Source: JASTVH01 sp042862465 (lineage in GTDB: Bacteria > Pseudomonadota > Gammaproteobacteria > Pseudomonadales > Oleiphilaceae). From it: a stretch of DNA of 64,000 bases. Positions 17,526-26,866 of the stretch are shown here, one piece after another. Every line of letters starts with the position of its first letter. The first letter of the stretch is position 1. The position numbers were made by a program, and so were the translations under genes. A model generated the notes under the pieces. That model did not search any database. It saw only the letters and a program-made list of their open reading frames with translations, and was not told the origin of the DNA. Location of the stretch: NCBI GenBank assembly GCA_042862465.1, contig JASTVH010000004.1, positions 124,001 to 188,000 of the forward strand, given 5' to 3'.

Positions 17526-18761
17526 TCAGTTCTGCTGGCCGCCTTCGACAGAGACCTGTGACGAGGCGGAATCCAGCTCCTGGATCAGCGCATTGAGGCG
17601 CTCACCCATTTCGGCACTGGCTACCATCTGCGCCAGCATACTCTGGGTGGTTTCGCGGATGCCGCGGATATTGTCCTGGACTTCGTCGGTGGCCGCAGTC
17701 TGGCGGCCGGAGACATCGGCAATGTCCTGGTTGGCCTGGTCAATACGCTGAACCAACGAGTTGATGGACTCCAGCGATACCCGGCCGGCATCGGCCTCCT
17801 CGACACAGCGGTTGGCGTCTTCGGAGCTGCTGGTCATCTGCTTCACGGCATCCTGCATGGTGGCCAGGAGGCGGTCGATCGTATCCTGTATCTGGCTGGT
17901 GGAATCCTGTACCCGCTGGGCGAGGTTGCGGACCTCGTCGGCCACCACGGCAAACCCGCGTCCCTGTTCCCCAGCTCGCGCCGCCTCAATCGCGGCATTG
18001 AGAGCCAGCAGGTTGGTCTGTTCGGCGATGCCCTGAATCTCGGTCACGGCGCTGCTGATCTCTCGTCCGTTTTCGGCCAGGGCTTCGACGCTGGCCGCCG
18101 ATTGCTGGATGGCCTCGGCCAGGGCCTGAATCGATTGTGATGAACGCGCCACGCGCTGGCTGCCATCGTTGGCGGCATCGCGAGCCTCGTGGGAGAGTTC
18201 CTTGGCGTTGTCCGCCTGATCGGCGATGCCGCGAAAGCTTTCCAGCATTTCCTCCACGACATGGGAGGAACGGTCAGTGTCGCCCTGCTGGCGTTGCAGT
18301 TCATCGCGGCTCTGCTGAGTGGCGGCAGCGAGTTCCACCACCTCGTTCTGCAGGCGCCCCATGACTTCCTTCATCCGCCCCACCACCTCAGAGGTGCGTT
18401 CCTGCATGGCGTTGAAGGCCCGGGCCATCTCGCCGATTTCGTCCTTGGAGTCGATGTGGGCGCGACGGCTGAGATCACCGTTCTTGTGCACACGCACCAT
18501 GGTTTTGCGCAACGAATTGACATGACGGGTGATGAAGGTGATCAACAGCTGGGAGCAGGCCATTTCCAACACCATCAGCACCGCCACCACGCCTGCGAAT
18601 CCGGGAGCGGTTTCGGCAAAGACCGTCATGAACGGCTGCTCGGTCAGATTGGCCACCACATCCATGGCATAAAGCACGAGCAGCAGCATCACGGCCAGAA
18701 CGGCAAGATTTAGAAACCAGAACTTGTACTTCAATTTCACGTTCTTCAGTAAATCCAGCAT
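17526..18761 (-). CDS. Methyl-accepting chemotaxis protein with minimal periplasmic part
   Basis: A 411-residue chemoreceptor. Two transmembrane helices (about 15-38 and 50-75) enclose only about 12-15 periplasmic residues, so there is no ligand-binding domain. A HAMP-like segment (about 80-130) and a signalling domain follow; the hairpin tip EIQGIAEQTNLLALNAAIEA is the conserved CheA/CheW-contact region. It probably senses through membrane state, cytoplasmic signals or a partner. The start at 18761 (MLDLLKNVKLK) is chosen because the 31-residue upstream extension is unlike receptors. Its 3' end faces the orphan binding protein 20 bp away. Confidence 0.87.
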   Translation of the reverse strand: MLDLLKNVKLKYKFWFLNLAVLAVMLLLVLYAMDVVANLTEQPFMTVFAETAPGFAGVVAVLMVLEMACSQLLITFITRHVNSLRKTMVRVHKNGDLSRRAHIDSKDEIGEMARAFNAMQERTSEVVGRMKEVMGRLQNEVVELAAATQQSRDELQRQQGDTDRSSHVVEEMLESFRGIADQADNAKELSHEARDAANDGSQRVARSSQSIQALAEAIQQSAASVEALAENGREISSAVTEIQGIAEQTNLLALNAAIEAARAGEQGRGFAVVADEVRNLAQRVQDSTSQIQDTIDRLLATMQDAVKQMTSSSEDANRCVEEADAGRVSLESINSLVQRIDQANQDIADVSGRQTAATDEVQDNIRGIRETTQSMLAQMVASAEMGERLNALIQELDSASSQVSVEGGQQN

Positions 18762-19048
18762 GTAGTCATGCCTGTTGAGTTGAGGTTGGATGCCAGGGTG
18801 GCGCCTAACACAGAGGTGTCGCACCGTACGTCGCCAATGCAATAAAAATAGCATCCAGATCCACAGTTTGCGTGATTATTGCCCTCCAGTTCATCAGGTT
18901 TTTTGTAATTGTCACGATTTATGCAGTCTCCCGGGAGGACCTTTCGCAATTCAAACGGTTTTGGGCGCTCTGATGGGCGATTTTGGTGCATTCGGGCCAC
19001 AAAGCGTTGAATTGAACTACACTTCAATTGATTGATCCTTGCCTGGAG

Positions 19049-20059
19049 ATGCTACCCATCGAAATGCTGCGTGACACGTTGTTCTACCGCCTGCGGACAG
19101 ACTTCCGGCTGTCCATCATGACCATGCTGTGCACGTGCGCAGTCCTTGGCATTACGCCCTTTGCGGTGTTCCGTTTTCTTCAGGGGAACGTGATGGCCGG
19201 GGTGGTGGATCTGATGATTCTGGGCTCCATCTTCCTGTTGGTCGCCTATGCCTGGTGGAGCGGCGATACCCGGCGCTCCGGCCTGGGCCTGGCGATCAGC
19301 ACCTGTACTGGCGGGGTGGCGGTGGCGACCATCATGGGGGACGTGGCCGTGTTCTGGCTGTTCCCCGCCTTTGTCACCAGTTTCTTCCTCACCACGCCCC
19401 TGTGGGCGGTAATCGTCAACGCCGCCGCCATGCTGTTTCTGGTGGTGGACAACGTCGCTTTTGATTCCACCCAGCAAATGTTCTCGTTTCTGGCCACGGG
19501 GCTGGTAGTCAGCGCCTGCGCCTATATCTTCGCTTTGCGCAACGAAAGCCAGCGCCAGCAGCTGGAGGAGTTGGCCACGCAGGACCCTCTCACGGGGGCC
19601 AAGAACCGGCGCGCCATGGAGCGTGAACTGGAAATTGCCGAGGCCACCGCGATGCATACCGGTGTGCAGCATGCCATCGTGATGATCGACCTGGACAACT
19701 TCAAGGCGGTCAATGACTCCTACGGTCACACCGTGGGCGATGGGGTTCTGGTGCGCTGCGCCGATCTCATTCGCGACAATACCCGCCAGATCGACCACCT
19801 GTTCCGCTTCGGTGGCGAGGAGTTCGTTCTGCTTATGTCCGGTGTCCGGGCCGACGGTATCCGCAGCGTGATTGAGAACCTCCGGCAAACCTTGCGCGAG
19901 CAACTCTATAGCCCCGGTGGTTCGGTGACCGCGTCTTTCGGTATCGCGCTGCTGGAAGAGGGCGAGGACTGGCGCAGCTGGCTGTCCCGGGCGGACGAGG
20001 CGCTCTACGCGGCGAAAGATGCAGGCCGTGACTGTGTGGTCGTGGCCTCAAGCGAATAG
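19049..20059 (+). CDS. Membrane diguanylate cyclase (GGDEF)
   Basis: A protein of about 336 residues with five or six hydrophobic N-terminal helices (about 20-165, MASE-like but not assigned) and a C-terminal GGDEF domain. RFGGEEFVLLMSG carries an intact GGEEF active site, and the domain opens with ATQDPLTGAKNRRAME. The RxxD inhibitory site appears absent: the equivalent stretch is RQIDHLFRFGGEEF, where R-x-x-D is present as RQID, so feedback inhibition may in fact remain. The start is uncertain: ATG at 19049 overlaps its GGAG, ATG at 19064 is 15 bases from it, and TTG at 19028 has no site. Confidence 0.87.
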   Translation: MLPIEMLRDTLFYRLRTDFRLSIMTMLCTCAVLGITPFAVFRFLQGNVMAGVVDLMILGSIFLLVAYAWWSGDTRRSGLGLAISTCTGGVAVATIMGDVAVFWLFPAFVTSFFLTTPLWAVIVNAAAMLFLVVDNVAFDSTQQMFSFLATGLVVSACAYIFALRNESQRQQLEELATQDPLTGAKNRRAMERELEIAEATAMHTGVQHAIVMIDLDNFKAVNDSYGHTVGDGVLVRCADLIRDNTRQIDHLFRFGGEEFVLLMSGVRADGIRSVIENLRQTLREQLYSPGGSVTASFGIALLEEGEDWRSWLSRADEALYAAKDAGRDCVVVASSE

Positions 20060-20195
20060 GCGGCGTTTGGCCAGTCGGCTGTCTCGCGCTACCATGGCGC
20101 GCATCTTTGTCGGCGCCATCGACGGAGGACCGCAACCGTGCCGGTGCGTCACTGATGGCAGCAATCCCCGATAGCCTTGCGTGCCCGAAAGAGCC

Positions 20196-22535
20196 ATGTC
20201 TGCCGAACTGCCCATAGACGCCCTGCAAGACCGATTCCGCCGCGAACTGGCGGAACAGCATCTGGTGGTGACGGCCACCACCGGGTCGGGTAAGTCCACC
20301 CGGCTTCCCCTGTGGGCCGCCGAGCAGGGGTCGGTACTGGTGGTGGAGCCGCGGCGGGTGGCCTGCACCGCCCTGGCCGGTTTTCTGGCCGAGCAACCGG
20401 ACAATACCGGTCACAGGATCGGGCACGCCATTCGCTTTGAAAACACCTGTACCCCCGACACCCGCATTGCCTTCGTCACCCCGGGCGTCGCCTTGCGCTG
20501 GCTGAATCAGGGTCAGATCGACCGTTTCCGAACCGTGATGCTGGATGAATTTCATGAACGGCGCTGGGACACCGATCTGCTGCTGGCCCTGTTAAAACAC
20601 GCGGACCGGCATCGTTTGGTGATCACCTCCGCTACGGTGGAGGGCAAACGGCTTGCCGACTACCTCGGCGGCAGCTTGCTGGAAGCGCAGGGGCGCAGCC
20701 ATCCGGTGAGCGTTCAGTACCAGGCCCCGGCTTCCCATCACATGCCCACCCTGGACGGCCTGGAAACCCGCGTCCGCCGGGCGGTGGCAATCTGTCTGGC
20801 CGAGTCGGGCGGGGATGTGCTGGTGTTTCTGCCCGGCAAACGCGAGATCCAGACCTGCGAGCAGGCCCTGCAGTCGTTGCCGGTGGAAACGGTGGCACTG
20901 CATGCCGGGGCCTCCATGGCGGAGCAGCGCCGGGCCCTCAATCCAGGAGCACAGCGTCGCGTCATCCTGGCCACCAATGTCGCCGAAACCTCACTGACCA
21001 TTCCCGGGGTGACCGCGGTGGTGGATTCCGGGCTGGAACGCCGTACCCATCGTCGCAACCGCCGCACCGTGCTGGGCCTGCAACCCATCTCCCAGGCCAG
21101 CGCCGACCAGCGCCGTGGGCGGGCGGGGCGCACCCGTCCGGGTATGGCCGTGCGTCTGTGGGGCGCTCATGCCCCGCTTGAGTCCCGCACGCCACCGGAA
21201 ACCCAGCGCGAAGAGCTGAGCGAACTGGTCCTGGCGGCGGCCTGTGCCGGGGTCACCGTGGATCAGCTTGTCTTTCCGGAGCCGTTGCCGCCCCATGCCG
21301 TGGAGCAGGCACAGGCCCAGCTGGGGGCCATGGGCGCCATTGACGGGGCGGGTCACGTCACGGAACACGGCCGCAAGCTGTTCGCCCTGCCCATTGATAC
21401 CCTTTTCGCCCACCTGATTTCCGCCATGCCGGATGAGGCTAGCCGCGGCTTTATGGTGGATCTGAGCGCGGCCCTGAGCAGCGGACCCCGGCCCATTCGC
21501 CTGCCTCGCAGTGCCGAGGGGCGCGAAACATTAAAGCAATGGCAGCCCCGGGGCTGTGATGCCACCACGCTGGTGGCCGCGGTGCGCAGTCAGCCCCCTG
21601 AAGCGGCGGGGGGGAACCGCCAGGCGCGCCAGGAAGCACGCAAACTGGCCGGGCAGATCCGTGACCTGCTGGACCTGCCAGCCATTCCGGACACGCCGGA
21701 GGTGATCCCGGACCGGGTACTGCAGGCGTGCATCCAGGCCCTGCCGGAGCTGGCTTTCGTGCGCCGGAAGCACCACAAGCGCCGCGACGCCATGGGCAAT
21801 GGACAGAGTGAAGTCTGGATTGCCGAGGATTCACGCCTGGATGATGACGTCGAGGCCGCCGTGGTCTTCGACAGTCACAGTATGCCCGGCAAGGGCACCC
21901 GCCAAACCCTTACCCTGGCCACCTGCGCGGCCCCCTTGGAACTCCGGGCGCTGGTCGAGTCGGGACTGGCGCAGCCGCAGCTGGGCGACGTTGTTGAGGA
22001 TGACGACGGCATCCATGTCCAGCGGGACTGGTACTACGCCGGCCGCGTCGTCCATACCGAAACCATAGAGCCGCAAGGTGCTGTGGCGCGCCAGGTTTTG
22101 GTGAGCATGATTCTGGATGGCCGTCTGCTGGCCCCCAGTGGGGAACGACTCCGGGACGATCTGGCCGCATGGGGGCTTTATGTGGCCCTGGGTAACGCCG
22201 ACGGTGACGTGCCGGAAGCGGCGGACTGGCTGCAAGAGCGGCTAGCGACGCTGGGGGTGGAAACCCTGGCGGACAGTGAATTGCTGGAGCCTGAAGACCT
22301 CGCTTTCGAGGGTATCCCCTCCTGGGAACGGGAGCGCTTCGACACCAAGTACCCGCGCTTTGTCTCCCTGGGGGATCTCAAGCTGGCCATCCATTACAAG
22401 GTGCCCTTGCGCCAGGTGGTGGCCGAATACGTCAGCGGTTCGCGAAAAACCGCGCCCCAACGTTGGGAGCTGCCGGCCTGGTCGGGCTGGAAGGTCAAGT
22501 ACCGGAAAGCGAGTCGTATCGTCGACGTGCGCTGA
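20196..22535 (+). CDS. HrpB-like DEAH-box ATP-dependent helicase
   Basis: A 779-residue superfamily 2 helicase. Walker A is at 30-35 (GSGKST), the DExH box is DEFH at 117-120, SAT is at 145-147, and motifs V/VI are in TNVAETSLTIPGV and QRRGRAGRTRPG. The helicase core and the following winged-helix/ratchet region resemble bacterial HrpB. The C-terminal 130 residues end in WSGWKVKYRKASRIVDVR and do not show the expected HrpB tail, so the gene symbol is withheld. HrpB-like enzymes act on RNA, but their cellular role is poorly defined. The start at 20196 is preferred over GTG 20181 because GAAAGAG lies just before it. Confidence 0.85.
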   Translation: MSAELPIDALQDRFRRELAEQHLVVTATTGSGKSTRLPLWAAEQGSVLVVEPRRVACTALAGFLAEQPDNTGHRIGHAIRFENTCTPDTRIAFVTPGVALRWLNQGQIDRFRTVMLDEFHERRWDTDLLLALLKHADRHRLVITSATVEGKRLADYLGGSLLEAQGRSHPVSVQYQAPASHHMPTLDGLETRVRRAVAICLAESGGDVLVFLPGKREIQTCEQALQSLPVETVALHAGASMAEQRRALNPGAQRRVILATNVAETSLTIPGVTAVVDSGLERRTHRRNRRTVLGLQPISQASADQRRGRAGRTRPGMAVRLWGAHAPLESRTPPETQREELSELVLAAACAGVTVDQLVFPEPLPPHAVEQAQAQLGAMGAIDGAGHVTEHGRKLFALPIDTLFAHLISAMPDEASRGFMVDLSAALSSGPRPIRLPRSAEGRETLKQWQPRGCDATTLVAAVRSQPPEAAGGNRQARQEARKLAGQIRDLLDLPAIPDTPEVIPDRVLQACIQALPELAFVRRKHHKRRDAMGNGQSEVWIAEDSRLDDDVEAAVVFDSHSMPGKGTRQTLTLATCAAPLELRALVESGLAQPQLGDVVEDDDGIHVQRDWYYAGRVVHTETIEPQGAVARQVLVSMILDGRLLAPSGERLRDDLAAWGLYVALGNADGDVPEAADWLQERLATLGVETLADSELLEPEDLAFEGIPSWERERFDTKYPRFVSLGDLKLAIHYKVPLRQVVAEYVSGSRKTAPQRWELPAWSGWKVKYRKASRIVDVR

Positions 22536-22540
22536 CCGCC

Positions 22541-23269
22541 TCAGTGACCGAAGTATTCCTGTTCTTTGCGCTGGTAGAATCCCGACTCCTTCACCCTGTT
22601 CAACGCTGCCTGCCAGTCCCTGGGGTTGAGCCAGGTTGAGTCCTTGCCGGCCGCAATCCATAGCGGCAGTGTCTGCAGGGTGTTTCCGTATTGCAGGTCA
22701 CCCTCAAAGCCCCCCCGGCGCCAGCCAAATACGGCTTCTGGCCTGGCGGTATACAGCGCATTGATATGGTCGTCGGCCAGGGCCTGATAGAGTTCCTTGC
22801 CGGTGAAACTGACGTGGGGCACCCCCTGCTGTTCGAGCATGCGTTCCTGGGGAGTGCCGATGATCACGCCGATGCCCCGTACACTGCGGGCCTGCTCGAA
22901 GGAGTCGATCACGGGCTGACCCTTTTTGGTCACGAACATGACCGGTACATCGAAGACCTGGCACAGCCACAGATAGAGCGACTCGCGTGGTTCGGTGCGG
23001 GCCAACGGGAAGATCAGCGCATTGGGCGTTCGAGAAGCTTCCGCCTGGGCCCGGTTCCAGGGCATGAAGTGCACCTCGGTATGAATCTTGAGGTGGCTCG
23101 ACATGGCCTGAAAGATCTCCATCAGAAAACCCGGCGTATCCGGATTGCTGGAGGTATAGATGGGCTCGTCTTCGAGGTAGACGGGAACCGCTGAAGGCGG
23201 TTGGGCCCACAGCGTGCTCATGGGAAGCCAGATCAGAAGGGCCAGCGTAACAATCCCAGTACGATGCAT
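22541..23269 (-). CDS. Family 3 periplasmic substrate-binding protein, orphan
   Basis: A 242-residue exported protein with a signal peptide (about 1-22, ending LWA-Q) and an SBP_bac_3-type fold (FLMEIFQAMSS near the ligand site, GVIIGTPQERML in lobe 2). These bind polar amino acids or related solutes, but this one lacks transporter genes nearby, and orphan members of this group in gammaproteobacteria are often of unknown role. It converges on the helicase gene with a 5-bp gap. The ligand and any signalling partner are not indicated. Confidence 0.78.
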   Translation of the reverse strand: MHRTGIVTLALLIWLPMSTLWAQPPSAVPVYLEDEPIYTSSNPDTPGFLMEIFQAMSSHLKIHTEVHFMPWNRAQAEASRTPNALIFPLARTEPRESLYLWLCQVFDVPVMFVTKKGQPVIDSFEQARSVRGIGVIIGTPQERMLEQQGVPHVSFTGKELYQALADDHINALYTARPEAVFGWRRGGFEGDLQYGNTLQTLPLWIAAGKDSTWLNPRDWQAALNRVKESGFYQRKEQEYFGH

Positions 23270-23414
23270 GGGCGGGACCTGAAGCTCAGTGATCGTCAGA
23301 AAACCTGTATGCCGGTTGCGGGTTGGCCTTGATTATGTCCACTCTGGTCTCGTGTCCCGCATCCCAAAGGGTATGATGTATTCGTTTTCATTTCTAATTG
23401 TTTAGGGTATCACA

Positions 23415-23825
23415 ATGCAATGGATGAAAGCCTTCGTGGCAGGATTTTTGGCAACCCTGGTTTTCCACCAGGGACTGTTGGGTGTGTTCTATCTCACCGG
23501 GCTGATACCGCACGCGCCCTATAACCTTGCCGGCGTTCCCCCCTGGGGTGTGCCTGCGGTCCTGTCCCTGGCCTTTTTCGGGGGGCTGTGGGGGCTGCCG
23601 GCCTGGGCCCTCATCCGTCGCCAGACTGCGGCGGCGTTTTGGGGGCTGAGTGTGGTTTTTGGCGCCATTGCTCCGACGGTGGTGGCGATGCTTATCGTGT
23701 TTCCGCTCAAGGGCCTGGATGTCACGGCCAAGACCTGGATCGGGGGGCTGATGCTCAACGGTGCCTGGGGGCTGGGCGTTGCGCTGTTCATGACCTGGAT
23801 GGGCGCACGCCGGGCAACTGATTGA
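23415..23825 (+). CDS. Four-helix membrane protein, unknown
   Basis: A 136-residue protein with four hydrophobic segments (about 5-30, 45-68, 76-98 and 108-130), so an inner-membrane protein. No named family was recognised. Its stop codon overlaps the next gene's start (TGATG), so the two are translationally coupled in one operon. An AT-rich stretch at 23372-23408 upstream is a likely promoter. Confidence 0.7.
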   Translation: MQWMKAFVAGFLATLVFHQGLLGVFYLTGLIPHAPYNLAGVPPWGVPAVLSLAFFGGLWGLPAWALIRRQTAAAFWGLSVVFGAIAPTVVAMLIVFPLKGLDVTAKTWIGGLMLNGAWGLGVALFMTWMGARRATD

Positions 23826-25036
23826 TGTCCCCGACGAGGCTGCAGGAACGCTTTGAGCAGCTCGATCAGCTGCTGTATGAAGCCCAGGGTTTGTGGCGCC
23901 CGGCGGCCTTTCATCACCGGGTCTTGCCCTGGGAAGCTGACTACCCAAAACTGGCGGCCTGGCTGGCGGGGCTCGATGATGCCGAGATCGAGCATTTCGA
24001 GGAAGAACCCCGGGGCTTGCGGGCAGCTCTGGCGGAATTCTGCCCCATACTGGCGGAGCGGGAGCCGTTGCTGGCTTTCCCGACAGTCCCCGAGCGCGAA
24101 TTGGCGCTGGAGCGGCATTTCCACCATGGTATTCCCGGACGTAAATGGGCGCAGATCGAAGCGTTCCTGGCCGCGGTGGAGCCTTCGGAGCAGCCCACGC
24201 TGGAATGGTGCGCCGGCAAAGGATATCTCGCCAGGACACTGGCGGCCCGGGATGGCATGCCGGTAGCGGGACTGGAGTGGCATGGGGAGCTGTGTCGGCG
24301 GGGCGAGCGGGAAGCGGCGGATCGGGGCGTTGACGTCACGTTGCACCAGCAGGATGTGCTGGCACCGGAAGCCGCCCGTCTCCTGCGCCGGGATGGCCAG
24401 GTGCTGGCCCTGCATGCCTGTGGCGACCTGCACGGGCGCCTGTTGCATTTGGCCGCGGATCATCGGCCACGCAGCATTCGCCTCTCCCCCTGCTGCTACC
24501 AGCGAACACGGGATGCTCACTACCGCCCGTTTTCCCGTCAGGCCCGCCAGGGGCGGCTGCACTTATCCCGCGGGGATCTCCATCTGGCGGTTCAGGAAAC
24601 CGTGACCGGAGGCCGCCGGGTACGACGCCTGCGGGATCGTGAGGCGGCCTGGCGCCTGGGCTTCGATGCCCTGCAGCGTGAGGTGCGAGGCACGAATCAG
24701 TATCTGAATGTGCCCTCCCTGCCCAAGCGTCTGCTGGGGGGCAGTTTTCGGCAATTCTGTGACTGGGCTGCCACACAGCGCGGTGTGGCCTTGCCCGGGC
24801 AACTGGATTGGGCCGCCTGGGAGCAACACGGGGTGCGACGGCTGCGAAAAGTCCGGCGCATGGAACTGGTGGCGCATGCCTTTCGCCGTCCCCTGGAGGT
24901 GTGGCTGGTGCTCGATCGCGCCCTGTTTCTTGAACAGGCCGGTTATCGGGTGCGCGTCCTGCAATTTTGTGAGCGCCACCTGACCCCGCGCAATCTGCTG
25001 ATTGATGCCTGTCGTGAACCGGCCCGGGATGCGTGA
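23825..25036 (+). CDS. SAM-dependent methyltransferase (METTL25/Methyltransf_32-like)
   Basis: A 403-residue protein. The N-terminal 130 residues lack a known motif. A Rossmann-type methyltransferase domain starts near residue 145 with EWCAGKGYLARTLA (SAM-binding motif I), followed by LEWHGELCRRGE and an LALHACGDL motif near 200, then SPCCYQ, a combination seen in the Methyltransf_32/METTL25-like group. The substrate is unknown. The start overlaps the preceding membrane-protein gene's stop by one base. The ORF frame also offers a TTG at 23822, which is less likely. Confidence 0.75.
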   Translation: MSPTRLQERFEQLDQLLYEAQGLWRPAAFHHRVLPWEADYPKLAAWLAGLDDAEIEHFEEEPRGLRAALAEFCPILAEREPLLAFPTVPERELALERHFHHGIPGRKWAQIEAFLAAVEPSEQPTLEWCAGKGYLARTLAARDGMPVAGLEWHGELCRRGEREAADRGVDVTLHQQDVLAPEAARLLRRDGQVLALHACGDLHGRLLHLAADHRPRSIRLSPCCYQRTRDAHYRPFSRQARQGRLHLSRGDLHLAVQETVTGGRRVRRLRDREAAWRLGFDALQREVRGTNQYLNVPSLPKRLLGGSFRQFCDWAATQRGVALPGQLDWAAWEQHGVRRLRKVRRMELVAHAFRRPLEVWLVLDRALFLEQAGYRVRVLQFCERHLTPRNLLIDACREPARDA

Positions 25037-25116
25037 TAATCTGAAAACGGATGTTTTTTGAGGGCAGATGTTGCGCGGTTCCCTCTCAAGCGTGGAATCT
25101 GACCGGATTGGCCGTC

Positions 25117-25662
25117 ATGAAGCTTCTGTCCCATCCCTCACTGGTTCAGCACCAGGACAACGGATCCTCCCTTCCAGGCGACAGGGAAAACCAGCGCTTG
25201 TCCCAAAGTGAAATCCGGGAACACGATGGCATCGAGTGTTTCCTGGGGAATATCCTCTACCGGCGCGGCTGCGGCCAGCCCGTAGTGCAGCTGGATCTTG
25301 GCGAAATCGACTACACCGCCGCCAATGGCATCGAGTTGCTGGTAAAGGGTGACGGTCGACGTTACGCCCTGTGTGTGCAGACCCTGGCCCCCGGGGGGCG
25401 ACACAGTTTTCGTATCGATTTTCGGCCGGTTTCCGGCTTCTGGCAGCCGCTGCAGCTGCCGTTCCTCGATTTTAAATTGGCGGACCAAGGGCGCGGGACG
25501 GCCCCGGTGAACCTCAATCCGGCCTATCTGCATCGCCAGGCCATGCTGATGGCCGATCCTCAGCCCGGACGCTTTCAACTGGAGATTGACGGTATCGCCG
25601 CCTTCCGTCAGGCCGGTTACCGCCAGGCGGCTCACATTACCCGCCACCTTGTGGCATCATGA
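25117..25662 (+). CDS. Hypothetical protein, unrecognised
   Basis: A 181-residue cytoplasmic protein of unknown function. It has no signal peptide or membrane segment. Codons are strongly GC-ending in this frame, which supports real coding, whereas the antisense frame (25138-25647) looks like a shadow. Visible traits are a Leu/Ile-rich core with LGEIDYTAANGIELLV and a C-terminal FRQAGYRQAAHITRHL helix. The start is chosen at MKLLSHPS (25117), but an upstream ATG at 25051 is possible; neither has a strong ribosome site. It precedes cysQ by 29 bp and may share its transcript. Confidence 0.6.
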   Translation: MKLLSHPSLVQHQDNGSSLPGDRENQRLSQSEIREHDGIECFLGNILYRRGCGQPVVQLDLGEIDYTAANGIELLVKGDGRRYALCVQTLAPGGRHSFRIDFRPVSGFWQPLQLPFLDFKLADQGRGTAPVNLNPAYLHRQAMLMADPQPGRFQLEIDGIAAFRQAGYRQAAHITRHLVAS

Positions 25663-25691
25663 GCGCCTGGTGAACCGAGAAGGACGATTTG

Positions 25692-26456
25692 ATGTTTGCG
25701 AATATGTTGCCGGACGTGCTGCGCATCGCCGACGAGGCCAGCGAAAAGATTCTGCGAATCTACACCACGGATTTTCATGTCACCTACAAGGAAGACGATT
25801 CACCGCTGACTGCCGCGGATCTGGCTTCCCATGACATTATCGTGCAAGGCCTGCGTCGCCTGACACCCGATATTCCCATCCTCTCGGAAGAGCAGTCGGC
25901 CATCCCCTGGTCTGAGCGCAAACACTGGCGCACTTTCTGGTTGGTGGATCCGATCGACGGCACCAAGGAATTTTTGCACCGCACCGGTGAATTTACCGTG
26001 AATATCGCCCTGGTCCACGATCGCAAGCCGATCCTGGGTGTGGTGACAGCGCCGGCACTGAAAGAAGCCTACTGGGGCGCCAAGGGCGAGGGGGCCTGGA
26101 AGCGCTATCGCAACGGTCGCATTCGCCGTATCAGCGTGGTGGTGCCGCCGGAGGCCAAGCGCGTGGTGGCCAGCAAGAGCCACATGAACGAAGAAACCCG
26201 CGCCTTTATCGACAAGCTGGGTGAGCATGAGCTGGTGCAGGCCGGCAGTTCCCTGAAGTTCTGCCAGATTGCCGAGGGCCGGGCCGATATCTACCCGCGC
26301 CTGGGGCCGACCTGTGAGTGGGACACCGGTGCCGCCCAGGCCGTACTGGAAGCTGCCGGTGGCCGGGTCCAGACTGTGGAAGGCAAGCCGCTGGAATACG
26401 GCAAGGAAGACGTGCTCAACCCCCACTTCATTGCCGCCGGTACCTGGTACCGCTAA
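25692..26456 (+). CDS. cysQ: 3'(2'),5'-bisphosphate nucleotidase
   Basis: A 254-residue member of the inositol monophosphatase superfamily that hydrolyses 3'-phosphoadenosine 5'-phosphate, a by-product of sulfate assimilation, to AMP. The metal-binding motifs are present: DSPLTAAD near 35-42, LSEEQ near 66-70, WLVDPIDGTKEF near 85-96, and a WDTGAAQAVLEAAGG segment near 204-218. AAGGA 7 bases before ATG 25692 fixes the start. The end overlaps the convergent GNAT gene by 4 bp. It lies just downstream of an unrecognised gene. Confidence 0.92.
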   Translation: MFANMLPDVLRIADEASEKILRIYTTDFHVTYKEDDSPLTAADLASHDIIVQGLRRLTPDIPILSEEQSAIPWSERKHWRTFWLVDPIDGTKEFLHRTGEFTVNIALVHDRKPILGVVTAPALKEAYWGAKGEGAWKRYRNGRIRRISVVVPPEAKRVVASKSHMNEETRAFIDKLGEHELVQAGSSLKFCQIAEGRADIYPRLGPTCEWDTGAAQAVLEAAGGRVQTVEGKPLEYGKEDVLNPHFIAAGTWYR

Positions 26457-26866
26457 GAGGCTTCATAAGCCAGCGCCACCAGGGTCTGGTGGCGCCGATA
26501 ACCTTCCAGACGTTGGGCAAGCGCCGCTGGCAGTGATGCCGCCGGAGCAAAACCCACCCGTTCATAAAGGGCGTTCAAGCCCGGTTCGCAGAACAACCAC
26601 ACCGGGCCGCCATGATGGAGCAGCACCGTCTGCAACAGCTCCCGGGCCAATCCCTTTCCCCGGTGCTCGGGATGGATGAACAGCCCCGTCAGCCAATGCC
26701 CGTTTTCCACCGGCTTCAAGCGCACCGCGCCCACCGTCTCCCGTTCCTTCAGCAGCCAGACCTGTTCATCCCCATGGGCACGCATCTGCGGCTGATGCTG
26801 GCGATAGAACTTATTGGCCAGCGGCAGTTCCATGCGTGTCAGCAGGCGGGCGCGGTACTCACTCAT
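26453..26866 (-). CDS. GNAT family N-acetyltransferase
   Basis: A 137-residue single-domain GNAT. The acetyl-CoA pyrophosphate loop is visible as IHPEHRGKGLARELLQ (64-79), and LYERVGFAP (about 100-108) is the usual C-terminal motif. It is translated from within the end of the upstream DTW gene (8-bp overlap), so it is coupled to it. The substrate is unknown, and the coupling suggests, without proof, a role in RNA or ribosome modification. Confidence 0.82.
   Translation of the reverse strand: MSEYRARLLTRMELPLANKFYRQHQPQMRAHGDEQVWLLKERETVGAVRLKPVENGHWLTGLFIHPEHRGKGLARELLQTVLLHHGGPVWLFCEPGLNALYERVGFAPAASLPAALAQRLEGYRRHQTLVALAYEAS

Noticed and set aside
25138..25647. 170-codon minus-strand ORF as the true gene
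   Set aside because: The plus-strand frame has the GC-rich third positions and continues directly into the cysQ region, so the minus frame is treated as a shadow.
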